Shown here piece by piece: positions 16,959 to 24,590 of a stretch of DNA of 24,590 bases. The stretch is from Deinococcus frigens DSM 12807. GTDB lineage: Bacteria; Deinococcota; Deinococci; Deinococcales; Deinococcaceae. The position numbers were made by a program, and so were the translations under genes. The notes below the pieces were generated by a model that saw only the letters and a list, made by a program, of their open reading frames with translations, ran no database searches and was not told the origin of the DNA. Each line of letters begins with the position of its first letter. Within the stretch, counting starts at the first letter, position 1. The DNA is taken from the NCBI RefSeq assembly GCF_000701425.1, contig NZ_JNIW01000056.1, positions 1 to 24,590 on the forward strand, written 5' to 3'.

Positions 16959-17200
16959 ACGCGGTTGTTCGGCCTGACCACGGCCACCTGCTCGCCGCCC
17001 TCGCGGCTACCGGCGGCGTAGCCCACCTGCGCGCCAAATTGCCAGGCCAGCTTGATCATGAACTGAATGGCGTCCTCGTCGCGGTTCTGGATGAGTTGCC
17101 GTAGATGTTCGGGCAGGCCGTCGGGCAGCGGCATAACCCCGAGCTGCTCACTGTATTCGGTTCGGAGCTGCTCGAACCACTCGGCGTAAGGGTTCTTCAT
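16949..17200 (-). CDS. Unknown 83-aa protein
   Basis: The product starts MKNPYAEWFEQLRTEYSEQ and is probably helical: an amphipathic first helix, a loop with MPLPDGLPEHL, a second helix (RQLIQNRDEDAIQFMIKLAWQFGAQVGYAAG) and a basic tail. There are no cysteines, signal peptide or membrane segment. A real gene is supported by its own terminator and by the break in quality upstream of this Met; an in-frame Met three codons earlier (17209) is possible. I do not recognise the family. It is divergent from the A-type Fe-S gene, with a 184-nt shared upstream region in which I could not define its promoter. Confidence 0.75.
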   Translation of the reverse strand: MKNPYAEWFEQLRTEYSEQLGVMPLPDGLPEHLRQLIQNRDEDAIQFMIKLAWQFGAQVGYAAGSREGGEQVAVVRPNNRVQA

Positions 17201-17372
17201 GGAAACCATCTTAACATGACCACACTCAAGGAATGTAAGCGGAGGAATGGACTCAGCAGAAATGGAAATGGACCGTGGTGCTGGCTGGGGCGTGATCCAG
17301 CACGCTTTTCGGTCCTGCCCTTCCGTCTGCCCACTTTGCCTTCCGCGCACCTTTTTATTGTTCCAATGGTGC

Positions 17373-17378
17373 TACGCT
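17373..17378 (+). promoter_or_regulatory. Leaderless-type -10 box of the A-type Fe-S gene (TACGCT)
   Basis: TACGCT ends 6 nt before ATG 17385; no Shine-Dalgarno. It supports this start over the in-frame ATG at 17247. Confidence 0.6.
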
Positions 17379-17384
17379 TCACGC

Positions 17385-17807
17385 ATGACCGCGACCACCC
17401 ATCCAGGAACCCACGGTGATGTGCTCGAAAAGCCCATGACCATCAGCGAATTTGGCGCGCAGAAGGCTATAAGCATCATCGGCCAGAGCGGCAAGGAAAA
17501 TGCCGGCGTGCGCGTGTTCATCAAGAGCGGCGGCTGTAGCGGCTACCAGTACGGCATGGCTATTGACGACCGCGAACTCGACGGCGATACCATCGTGCAT
17601 GATCGGGGCGTCAAGCTGCTCGTCGACCACATGAGCCTGTCGCTGCTGCGCGGCAGCGAGGTGGACTTTGTGGAGAACATGATGGGCGGCGGCTTCACCG
17701 TTAACAACCCCAACGCCACCAGCTCCTGCGGCTGCGGTCACTCCTTCCGCACCGATAGCTCCCAGTCGCCCGACAGCGAGGGCAGCAGCGGGTGCGGCAG
17801 CCATTAG
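17385..17807 (+). CDS. A-type iron-sulfur cluster carrier (IscA/SufA/ErpA family)
   Basis: The 140-aa protein has the HesB/IscA fold with the three conserved cysteines: Cys51 in [10 protein letters not shown] and Cys115/Cys117 in SSCGCG. A-type carriers take Fe-S clusters from the SUF or ISC scaffold and pass them to apo-enzymes. The domain proper spans about 19-120. The N-terminal 18 residues and a Ser-rich C-terminal tail with an extra Cys137 (SSGCGSH) are extensions beyond the usual ~110 aa. ATG 17385 is supported by TACGCT 6 nt upstream. It is monocistronic, with a terminator 33 nt after the stop; no suf genes are adjacent. Confidence 0.92.
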   Translation: MTATTHPGTHGDVLEKPMTISEFGAQKAISIIGQSGKENAGVRVFIKSGGCSGYQYGMAIDDRELDGDTIVHDRGVKLLVDHMSLSLLRGSEVDFVENMMGGGFTVNNPNATSSCGCGHSFRTDSSQSPDSEGSSGCGSH

Positions 17808-17839
17808 CCCGTGCTGCTCCTCACAACTTTTTTCTGCTC

Positions 17840-17868
17840 AAGACTGGAACCCCGCGTTCCAGTCTTTT
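17840..17868 (+). terminator. Terminator after the A-type Fe-S gene
   Basis: A perfect 11-bp stem AAGACTGGAAC (17840-17850) / GTTCCAGTCTT (17856-17866), 5-nt loop, then TT CC TTG. The T-run is short (TTTT) but the stem is strong. Confidence 0.88.
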
Positions 17869-18006
17869 CCTTGTGATGGATGATGGGGGGGGTCCTGTCT
17901 GCCAGCTGTCCTGGAAATTGGCATCCCTGAACCCCAGAATTGACGCCGCCCCACCTCTCCTGACCCAAAGTCTGCGATTTGCCGCGCCGTATTGCATGCG
18001 GGACGC

Positions 18007-18034
18007 TTGACACACCCTCACCCGGCCCTATACT
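18007..18034 (+). promoter_or_regulatory. Promoter of the ABC importer operon (TTGACA / TATACT)
   Basis: Consensus -35 TTGACA (18007-18012) and near-consensus -10 TATACT (18029-18034) with a 16-bp spacer. The leader is about 50 nt and ends in GGAGG (18081-18085), 5 nt before ATG 18091. One of the two best promoters in the window, consistent with strong expression of a binding protein. Confidence 0.88.
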
Positions 18035-18090
18035 GACGCCCATCAACACAGTTCGGGGCCGTGATGGCCCGCAATACCCCGGAGGCGTCA

Positions 18091-19872
18091 ATGAAAAAGA
18101 TTCTTGCACTTTCCGCCCTTCTGCTTGGAGCCGCTGCCGTCGGTCCTGCCCTGGCTGGCCCGGCCAACAACAGCCTGATCGTCGGCACCTCGCAGGAGCC
18201 GCCGAACATCTATGATCCCTGGGTTACCAACAACCTGGCAATCACTTCCGAGATCAACAACTGGATGGGCGCGGGCCTGACCGGTCTGGACAACGACGGC
18301 AAACTGTACGCTGACATGGCGACCACCGTGCCCTCGGTGGCCAACGGCGGCTACAAGATCGTCAAGGACGCCAAGGGCAAGGTCATCCGCAACAGCCTGA
18401 CCTACACCATTCGCCCCGACGCCAAGTGGAGCGACGGCTCGCAGATCACCGTGGCCGATTTCGAGTTCTGGCTGATGGTGCAAAATGATGACCGTGTGCC
18501 GGTGCCGGACCGCTACCCCTACGAGAACGCCAAGATCACGCGCGGCGCAAACAACAAGACCTTTACCATCACCTTTGATCCCCCGTACCTATTCGCCGAG
18601 CAGGCCGGTGCGCCCGGCCTGGCTCCCTCCGTATCAATGAAGGCGGCCTGGACAGCCTTCGACACCGCCACCAAGGGCCAGAAACCCAGCGACACGGTAA
18701 ACGAGCAGTGGATCAAGTTCCTGAACCAGTTCACCACCTCCAACAACCTGCCCAAGGTGGTGGCGGGTCCCTTCAAGCCCACCGCATGGCGGCCCGGCAA
18801 CAGCCTGACCATGAGCCGCAACACCAACTACTGGCGCAAGCCCTCCGGCGGCGAGAGCAAATACGTGCAGACCGTGACCTACCGCTTTATTCCCAACACC
18901 AACACCCTCAAGGTCAACGTGCTCTCGGGTCAGGTGGACGCGCTGGCGACGGTGGGGCTGTCCTTCGATCAGGCCATTGACCTTCAGCGCGGACAGCGCA
19001 AATTCACCACCTCTTTCGTGCCCGGTTCGGTATGGGAGCACATCGATATCAACACGCGTGGCCAGAAGGCCAAGGATCTGGAACTCGACAACCCCAACAT
19101 CCGTCAGGCGCTGCTGTACTCCATCGACCGGGCCTCGCTGGTCAAGGCGCTGTTTCAGGGCAAGCAGCCGGTGTCCAACGTGTTCATCAACCCGCTGGCA
19201 ACGGTGTACAAGAAAGACGTGCAGGCATATGCCTTCGACGCCGCCAAGGCCAAGGCGCTGTTTGCCGCCGCTGGCTGGACCCCCGGCAGCGACGGCATCC
19301 TGCAAAAGGGCGGCAAGAAATTCAGCCTGAACTTTGGCACCACTGCGGGCAACAGCGTGCGCGAGCGCGTGCAGCAGATCTTGCAGGCCCAGTGGAAGGC
19401 CGTGGGCGTGCAGGTCAACATCCAGAACTACCCGGCCAGTGTGTTCTTCGGCGCAGACTTCCTGTCCAAGGGCGCAGAGGGCAAGTGGGACCTGGCGATG
19501 TACGCCTGGATCAGCAACCCCATCTTCGAGGAAGGCGACCTGTTCAAGGGTTCGGGCGTTCCCACCACCGAAAACGGCTACTCCGGCCAGAACAACTCTG
19601 GCTGGATCAACGCCGACTACGATAAGTTGCAGCTCCAGGCCCGCACCGAATTTGACCCCGCCGCGCGCAACAAGCTCTTTGACCAGATGCAGAGTATCTG
19701 GGCCAAGAACGTGCCGTCGCTGCCGCTGTACTACCGCGTCAACCCGTACATCCAGGCCAACGGACTGGCCAATTACGATTTCAGCGCCTACACGCTGTAT
19801 CCCACCTGGGACGCCTACCGCGTGGGCTGGACCAGCAAGGGCGCGGTCTCGGCCCACAAGCAAAAAGAGTAA
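18091..19872 (+). CDS. ABC importer substrate-binding protein, oligopeptide/nickel type (SBP_bac_5)
   Basis: The 593-aa protein is a cluster C (DppA/OppA-like) binding protein. It has a Sec signal peptide (residues 1-22, [11 protein letters not shown]..., cleavage after ALA). The start of the mature fold follows ([16 protein letters not shown]), with [16 protein letters not shown], and [21 protein letters not shown] in the second lobe. The C-terminal region ([19 protein letters not shown]) is also typical. There is no lipobox Cys at the cleavage site, so it is predicted to be periplasmic and soluble. Length (usual 500-600) is normal. The substrate is likely a peptide or similar, not assignable. 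ATG 18091 is set by GGAGG; an in-frame GTG/ATG at 18061/18064 would spoil the signal peptide. Two permease genes follow. Confidence 0.93.
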   Translation: MKKILALSALLLGAAAVGPALAGPANNSLIVGTSQEPPNIYDPWVTNNLAITSEINNWMGAGLTGLDNDGKLYADMATTVPSVANGGYKIVKDAKGKVIRNSLTYTIRPDAKWSDGSQITVADFEFWLMVQNDDRVPVPDRYPYENAKITRGANNKTFTITFDPPYLFAEQAGAPGLAPSVSMKAAWTAFDTATKGQKPSDTVNEQWIKFLNQFTTSNNLPKVVAGPFKPTAWRPGNSLTMSRNTNYWRKPSGGESKYVQTVTYRFIPNTNTLKVNVLSGQVDALATVGLSFDQAIDLQRGQRKFTTSFVPGSVWEHIDINTRGQKAKDLELDNPNIRQALLYSIDRASLVKALFQGKQPVSNVFINPLATVYKKDVQAYAFDAAKAKALFAAAGWTPGSDGILQKGGKKFSLNFGTTAGNSVRERVQQILQAQWKAVGVQVNIQNYPASVFFGADFLSKGAEGKWDLAMYAWISNPIFEEGDLFKGSGVPTTENGYSGQNNSGWINADYDKLQLQARTEFDPAARNKLFDQMQSIWAKNVPSLPLYYRVNPYIQANGLANYDFSAYTLYPTWDAYRVGWTSKGAVSAHKQKE

Positions 19873-19912
19873 CTCGGGGAACTGGGCGCACGCCGCCTGA
19901 ACTCCGAAGACC

Positions 19913-19950
19913 GGGGAGAGGATGCGCCGCACGCTGGCCTTCCTCTCCTC
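19913..19950 (+). other. Intercistronic stem-loop between binding protein and permease genes
   Basis: GGGGAGAGGA (19913-19922) pairs with TCCTCTCCTC (19941-19950; one G-U), and the 18-nt loop has an inner GCG/CGC. No T-run follows. Such structures after binding-protein genes commonly stabilise the upstream mRNA and keep permease levels lower. Confidence 0.6.
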
Positions 19951-19996
19951 CCTTGCATTCAATCCCCTCCACGTTCTTTGAAAGGATGGCCCCGCT

Positions 19997-20989
19997 ATGG
20001 CAACCTACGCCCTGCGCCGCGTCTTGCAGATGATTCCGCTGCTGCTGCTGATCAGTCTGGTGATCTTCGGCCTGACCGCCCTGCAACCCGGTGACCCGGT
20101 GGATCAACTGATCTTCGGCAACCCGCGCATTACCCCCGAGGACGTGGCCCGGCTGCGCGAGGCGTACGGCCTGAACATCCCGTGGCCCCAGCGCTACGTG
20201 TCCTGGCTGCTGCGCGCCTTTCAGGGCCAATTCGGCTACTCGCGCGATTTCGGTATCCCGGCCACCCAGTTCATCTTTACGCAGCGCCTGCCCAATACGT
20301 TGCTGCTGACCATCCCGGCACTGGTCATCAGCACCCTGATCGCCGTGCCGCTGGGCATCTACTCGGCCATCCGGCAGTACAGCGTGATGGACAACATCCT
20401 GACCTTCCTGAGCTTCGTGGCCTTCAGCGCGCCCGTGTTCTGGATCGGGGTGATGGCGCTGTACCTGTTCGCGGTGTACCTGCCGCAGGTCACGGGCGGG
20501 GCCATTGCCCTACCCCCTGGCGGCCTGGGAAATCTGAGTCCTGACGACGGTTTCTGGCCGTACTGGCTGGACCGTTTGAAATACCTGATCTTGCCGCTGT
20601 CCATTCTGATGTTCCGCGAGATCGCGGCTACCAGCCGCTTTATGCGCGCCAGCTTTCTGGAGGTGATCGGGCAGGACTTCGTGCGGACGGCGCGGGCCAA
20701 GGGGCTGCCCAACCGCTCAGTGATCTTCAAGCACGCCCTGAGAAACGCCCTGATTCCCATCGTCACCATCCTGGGCCTGTCCATTCCGGGCCTGTTCGGC
20801 GGTGCAGTCCTGACCGAGACGGTGTTCTCGTGGCCGGGCATGGGCCGCGCGCTGCTGGACTCGCTGGTCAGCAAGGATTTCAACGTGGTCATGCTGTGCC
20901 TGATGCTGCTGGCCATCCTGACCGTCGTGTTTCAGTTGCTCGCCGACTTGGCCTACGCCCTGGTCGATCCCCGGATTCGCTACTCGTGA
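19997..20989 (+). CDS. ABC importer permease, DppB/OppB type
   Basis: The 330-aa inner-membrane protein has the usual six membrane segments. It opens with [20 protein letters not shown], typical of DppB; the N-terminal extracytoplasmic loop contains QPGDPVDQ. The EAA loop that contacts the ATPase is at about 226-250 ([20 protein letters not shown]), followed by [24 protein letters not shown] (about 277-294) is the conserved C-terminal block, and the chain ends [16 protein letters not shown] (19980-19986) is the ribosome site. It forms the translocation pore with the next gene product. Confidence 0.95.
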   Translation: MATYALRRVLQMIPLLLLISLVIFGLTALQPGDPVDQLIFGNPRITPEDVARLREAYGLNIPWPQRYVSWLLRAFQGQFGYSRDFGIPATQFIFTQRLPNTLLLTIPALVISTLIAVPLGIYSAIRQYSVMDNILTFLSFVAFSAPVFWIGVMALYLFAVYLPQVTGGAIALPPGGLGNLSPDDGFWPYWLDRLKYLILPLSILMFREIAATSRFMRASFLEVIGQDFVRTARAKGLPNRSVIFKHALRNALIPIVTILGLSIPGLFGGAVLTETVFSWPGMGRALLDSLVSKDFNVVMLCLMLLAILTVVFQLLADLAYALVDPRIRYS

Positions 20990-21017
20990 GGCTCTTGTCC
21001 CTGAAGGTGGCCCTGCC

Positions 21018-21947
<930 letters not shown>

Positions 21948-21967
21948 ACTCTTCTGCATTGTTCGGG

Positions 21968-22003
21968 GCCGCCGCTGGGAAAACTCCGTGCAGGCGGCTT
22001 TTC
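21968..22003 (+). terminator. Probable terminator of the ABC importer operon
   Basis: GCCGCC (21968-21973) pairs with GGCGGC (21993-21998), followed by TTTTCTTG. The 19-nt loop makes it weaker than the others in the window. Confidence 0.5.
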
Positions 22004-22033
22004 TTGTCTCGTGTCAGGATTTTCCCGTATGCT
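22004..22033 (+). promoter_or_regulatory. ruvC promoter (-35 TTGTCT, -10 TATGCT)
   Basis: TTGTCT (22004-22009) and TATGCT (22028-22033) with an 18-bp spacer. The -10 ends 6 nt before ATG 22040, so transcription should start at or next to the start codon. It is the best complete example of a leaderless promoter in this window. Confidence 0.75.
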
Positions 22034-22039
22034 GAACAG

Positions 22040-22540
22040 ATGATCGTCCTCGGCATTGATCCCGGCCTAGCCAATCTGGGCCTGGGTCTGATCGACGGCA
22101 ACGTGCGAAAAGCCAAGCATCTGCATCATGTCTGCATCACTACCGAGAGCGCCTGGGTGATGCCGCGCCGCCTGGCCTACATCCACAGTGAGGTCAGCCG
22201 CCTGATCGAGACGTACCAGCCGGAGGCGGTCGCCATTGAGGACCAGATTCTGCGCCGTCAGGCGGACGTGGCCTTTAAGGTGGGGCAGGCCTTTGGCGTG
22301 GTGCAACTGGCCTGCGCGCAGGCGGGTGTGCCGGTGCATTACTACGGCCCCATGCAGGTCAAGAAGGCGCTGGTGGGCGCGGGCCGCGCTGACAAGGAGC
22401 AGGTCATCTACATGGTCAAGGCGTCGCTGGGCGTGCGCGAACTGTTCAACAATCACGCGGCGGACGCGCTGGCGCTGGCGCTGACCCATCTGGCGCATCA
22501 GCCGATGCAGGCCGCCGCCGCCCGGCTGGCCCGCGCTTAA
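22040..22540 (+). CDS. ruvC: Crossover junction endodeoxyribonuclease RuvC
   Basis: RuvC resolves Holliday junctions with RuvAB during recombinational repair. The 166-aa protein has the RNase H-like catalytic set: Asp7 in GIDPG, Glu67 in AIEDQI, His139 and Asp142 in NNHAADALALAL. His at the third position, where E. coli has Asp138, is the form known from Thermus RuvC (His143). Length is normal. The start MIVLGIDPG is fixed by homology and by the leaderless promoter; upstream in-frame codons belong to the terminator/promoter region. prsW follows after 12 nt and is probably co-transcribed. No ruvA or ruvB is adjacent. Confidence 0.97.
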   Translation: MIVLGIDPGLANLGLGLIDGNVRKAKHLHHVCITTESAWVMPRRLAYIHSEVSRLIETYQPEAVAIEDQILRRQADVAFKVGQAFGVVQLACAQAGVPVHYYGPMQVKKALVGAGRADKEQVIYMVKASLGVRELFNNHAADALALALTHLAHQPMQAAAARLARA

Positions 22541-22552
22541 GCGCCCCAGCCC

Positions 22553-23308
22553 ATGTCCGCCGCCGCCGCGCTGACGCTGTCTCTGCTGGCTTCTGTAGCC
22601 GTGACGCTGTGGTGGCTGTGGTTCTTTGTGCGCCGGGACCGCCACCCGGAGCCATTGTGGCTGCTGGCGCGCACCTTCGCCTGGGGTATGTTCGCGTGGC
22701 TGATCGCGGCGGCTTTCGAGGCCAGCTTGGGCAAGGTGCTGGACTCCAGATTGCCCCTGACGCTGCTGCTGGTGGCGCTGCTGACCGCCGTGATCGAGGA
22801 GGGCAGCAAATTCGTGGCCGCCACCACCGCCGTCACCGAACTGTCTTTTGATGAACCGATGGACGGCCTAGTCTACGCCGTGACCGCCGCGCTGGGCTTC
22901 GCTTTAATGGAAAACGTGACCTACACCCTGGGTTTCGGCAGCGGGGCCGCCACCTGGCACGCGCTGGTCACGACGCTGGCCCACGCCCTGTTCAGCGCGC
23001 CGCAGGGCTACGCGCTGGGCGGCCTGCACTGGCAGCAGGTCAGCGGCCCAGCCCTTAGACGATCGGGACTGGGTTCGGTGCGGGGCTGGGTGCTGCGCGG
23101 CGTGTTGCTGAGTGTGACTCTGCATTTCGCCTTTAATGGTCTGGTGTCCGGTCCACCCGGACTGTGGCCGCTGCTGGCGCTGGGCGCGGTGGTGGCGCTG
23201 ATGATCGGCCTGGCCAGCCGCTATTACCTCCGTTTCGAGGCGCATGCCCGCGAATACGGTCCGTCGGCGTATTTTCTGGAAACCCAGGCACGACGCAACT
23301 CGAAGTAG
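22553..23308 (+). CDS. prsW: PrsW-family intramembrane metalloprotease
   Basis: The 251-aa multi-pass membrane protein has the PrsW motifs: EEGSKF (Glu82-Glu83 to 87), FDEPMDGLVYAVTAALGF with ALMENV (Glu120, Asn121), His144 in TLAHALFS, and HFAFNGL (His191, Asn195). In Bacillus PrsW cleaves an anti-sigma factor; in other phyla the substrate is mostly unknown. The first part has RRDRHPEP (27-34) after helix 1, also common in the family. ATG 22553 lies 12 nt after ruvC, without an obvious ribosome site, so expression probably depends on ruvC transcription. It converges on the moaD-moaE gene with a 20-nt gap. Confidence 0.92.
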   Translation: MSAAAALTLSLLASVAVTLWWLWFFVRRDRHPEPLWLLARTFAWGMFAWLIAAAFEASLGKVLDSRLPLTLLLVALLTAVIEEGSKFVAATTAVTELSFDEPMDGLVYAVTAALGFALMENVTYTLGFGSGAATWHALVTTLAHALFSAPQGYALGGLHWQQVSGPALRRSGLGSVRGWVLRGVLLSVTLHFAFNGLVSGPPGLWPLLALGAVVALMIGLASRYYLRFEAHAREYGPSAYFLETQARRNSK

Positions 23309-23328
23309 ATGCAAACCGGAATGGAGGC

Positions 23329-24006
23329 TTACAGCGCCGGGTGTTCGGCGTGTCCCGTCACCCAGTGTTGGCCGTCGTCATCGGTCTCATGCTTCCAGAC
23401 CGGGATTTGCACCTTCAGGTATTCAATGAGAAAATCGCAGGCCTCCAGCGCGGCGCGGCGGTGGGGGCTGGCTACCCCGATCAGGATGCTGGCCTCGCCC
23501 GGCAACAGGCGTCCGGTGCGGTGCTGGATCCAGATCCGCAATTCGCCGTGCTTGTCGCGGGCTGCGTGGGCCGCTCCTTGCATGACCTTGTGGGCCATCG
23601 GCGCGTACCCCTCGTAATCAATATGTTCGACGCCCTTGCCTTTGTTCGGACTGCGGACGGTGCCCACGAAATACGCCTGCGCGCCGCACCCGGGCCGCAC
23701 CAGAAACGCATCCGCAGTTTGCAGGAGGAGAGGCTGATCGGTCATCTCGCAGTGGGTGGCCGCGTCGTCGCTGCCGCCGGCCACCGGTGGCAGAAAGGCC
23801 ACCTCGTCGCCATCTTTGAGGCTGTGATCCGGCGTGGCGTAGGTCTCATTGACCGCCACCATGCATCCCTTCAGACTCAGGCCATGCTGCGCCTCAATCA
23901 TCGAGGCCAGCGTCCGCACATCGGCCCCGTCAGGGGCGTCGAGTTTCACTTGCTCAGTCCCGATTTCCCGCCGCAGGTGGGCAAAAAACACCACGTTCAA
24001 CCGCAT
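23329..24006 (-). CDS. Molybdopterin synthase, MoaD-MoaE fusion
   Basis: Molybdopterin synthase converts cPMP to molybdopterin; MoaD carries the sulfur on its C-terminal Gly-Gly as thiocarboxylate and MoaE is the catalytic subunit. Here both are in one 225-aa chain. Residues 1-78 are MoaD (beta-grasp, ending VAFLPPVAGG, Gly77-Gly78), directly followed by Ser79, a linker (79-92) and MoaE (about 93-225). MoaE motifs are GTVRS, YEGYAPMA, HRTG (162-165), SPHRR with His182-Arg183, Lys198 and PVWKHE with Lys205; the two Lys are 7 apart as in E. coli (Lys119/Lys126). MoaD's glycine must be free to be thiocarboxylated, so cleavage after Gly78 is expected, as reported for mycobacterial MoaX. A TAGCCT box 7 nt before the ATG supports the start. 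Confidence 0.95.
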   Translation of the reverse strand: MRLNVVFFAHLRREIGTEQVKLDAPDGADVRTLASMIEAQHGLSLKGCMVAVNETYATPDHSLKDGDEVAFLPPVAGGSDDAATHCEMTDQPLLLQTADAFLVRPGCGAQAYFVGTVRSPNKGKGVEHIDYEGYAPMAHKVMQGAAHAARDKHGELRIWIQHRTGRLLPGEASILIGVASPHRRAALEACDFLIEYLKVQIPVWKHETDDDGQHWVTGHAEHPAL

Positions 24007-24013
24007 GGGAATC

Positions 24014-24019
24014 AGGCTA
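24014..24019 (-). promoter_or_regulatory. Leaderless-type -10 box of the MoaD-MoaE gene (TAGCCT)
   Basis: On the minus strand TAGCCT ends 7 nt before the ATG at 24006; no Shine-Dalgarno (GATTCCC between). Confidence 0.55.
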
Positions 24020-24129
24020 GCACGCGGTCTCGTAGTTGGCAGTATTGACCCGTTGCGTCCCGCATCCCAGACGCTGAGGAGTCTTGCGTGAATGGCTCCA
24101 GCATGCTGCCAAGCCGGGCCGCTCAGGTA

Positions 24130-24158
24130 TTGACAGATACATCACAGAAGGATATAGT
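24130..24158 (+). promoter_or_regulatory. rRNA promoter (TTGACA - 17 bp - TATAGT)
   Basis: Consensus -35 (24130-24135), exact 17-bp spacer and -10 TATAGT (24153-24158), followed by TCCC. It is the strongest promoter in the window and faces the 16S gene, predicting a leader of about 285 nt. The region 24020-24129 upstream holds no gene I can support. Confidence 0.92.
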
Positions 24159-24259
24159 TCCCTTCGCCCGTTAAACAGGCGAGTGGAAAACCCCAAGCTT
24201 TTCGGAGCAAAAGGCCCACTGGGACGCATGAAAATCTGGTGTTGATAATGATGACAGGA

Positions 24260-24437
24260 CCGCTTCGACAGAGGCGGGTGAGCGGATAGTCCACCCCGGA
24301 GTATCTCCAGACTCACGAAGGTGATTTTCGGATCACAGAAGTCTTCGGACTTCAAAAGCAGACCTTTTCCTCTGGAAAAGGCAGCCAAGCGCAAGCTTGG
24401 GTCAACGAACTAACATCTGAACTCCTCTGGAGTTCAG
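24260..24437 (+). other. 16S rRNA leader with a series of hairpins
   Basis: Hairpins in order: CCGCTT/AGGCGG (24260-24277); GTGAT/ATCAC (24321-24336); GAAGTC-TTCG-GACTTC (24338-24353); CCTTTTCC-TCT-GGAAAAGG (24363-24381); CCAAGC-GCAA-GCTTGG (24385-24400); CTGAACTCC-TCT-GGAGTTCAG (24417-24437). UUCG and GCAA are stable RNA tetraloops. Two hairpins share the apical TCCTCTGGA. The array lies between the promoter and the 16S 5' end and probably serves processing, folding or antitermination. I did not find a clear boxA. The segment 24165-24259 shows no strong structure by eye. Confidence 0.75.
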
Positions 24438-24448
24438 TGATAGACCAT

Positions 24449-24590
<142 letters not shown>

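Noticed and set aside
17247..17384. 46-residue N-terminal extension of the A-type Fe-S protein from ATG 17247
   Set aside because: GGAGG is only 2 nt from that ATG, the residues are unlike the family, and TACGCT 6 nt before ATG 17385 gives a better start.

Overview
The window is high-GC chromosomal DNA from a member of the genus Deinococcus (species not determinable from reading alone). The main evidence is a Deinococcus/Thermus-type 5S rRNA and 16S rRNA start, a long SLH-domain S-layer/outer-membrane protein of the SlpA type, a RuvC with His at the third catalytic position as in Thermus, and many genes whose start codon lies 6-8 nt downstream of a TANNNT box, the leaderless-promoter pattern known from Deinococcus. 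The content is mostly housekeeping. I see no phage, CRISPR array, toxin-antitoxin pair or complete insertion sequence.

Layout. Positions 1-340 hold the end of a 23S-5S-tRNA-Gly unit (5S rRNA, tRNA-Gly(GCC), terminator). tgt (queuosine tRNA modification) follows. A promoter region with two palindromes and a long leader then drives slpA. Positions 5.4-8.5 kb carry ppaC-folC (family II pyrophosphatase, folylpolyglutamate synthase), a convergent SCP2-domain gene and a 98-aa unknown protein. Positions 8.6-13.4 kb carry a methyltransferase with an internal 15-bp tandem repeat, an inverted-repeat element in a 447-bp intergenic region, an EamA/DMT transporter, a small membrane protein, an orphan NarL-type response regulator, a four-cysteine small ORF and a class A beta-lactamase-fold protein.

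Positions 13.6-16.6 kb are a respiratory operon: membrane cytochrome c, Rieske protein and cytochrome b. This is a bc-type menaquinol:cytochrome c reductase resembling the Thermus fbcCDFB set. It ends in a strong terminator, directly followed by an 8-bp tandem repeat (GCGTCAAT x6) that places an ATG every 8 nt in front of a small ORF. Positions 16.9-17.9 kb hold an unknown 83-aa protein and an A-type Fe-S carrier. Positions 18.0-21.9 kb are an oligopeptide/nickel-type ABC importer (binding protein plus two permeases, no ATPases). ruvC-prsW and a convergent moaD-moaE fusion follow.

The right end carries a near-consensus rRNA promoter, a leader of consecutive hairpins and the first ~140 nt of a 16S rRNA gene. 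A 5S-tRNA-Gly end on one side and a separately promoted 16S on the other suggests the split rRNA organisation described for Deinococcus-Thermus.

Nothing here is a clear new defence or mobile system. The most unusual points are the ATG-bearing 8-bp repeat behind a leaderless promoter, the rRNA leader hairpins with repeated apical sequence, the MoaD-MoaE fusion with an internal Gly-Gly-Ser, and the apparent fusion in the bc-complex cytochrome c subunit.
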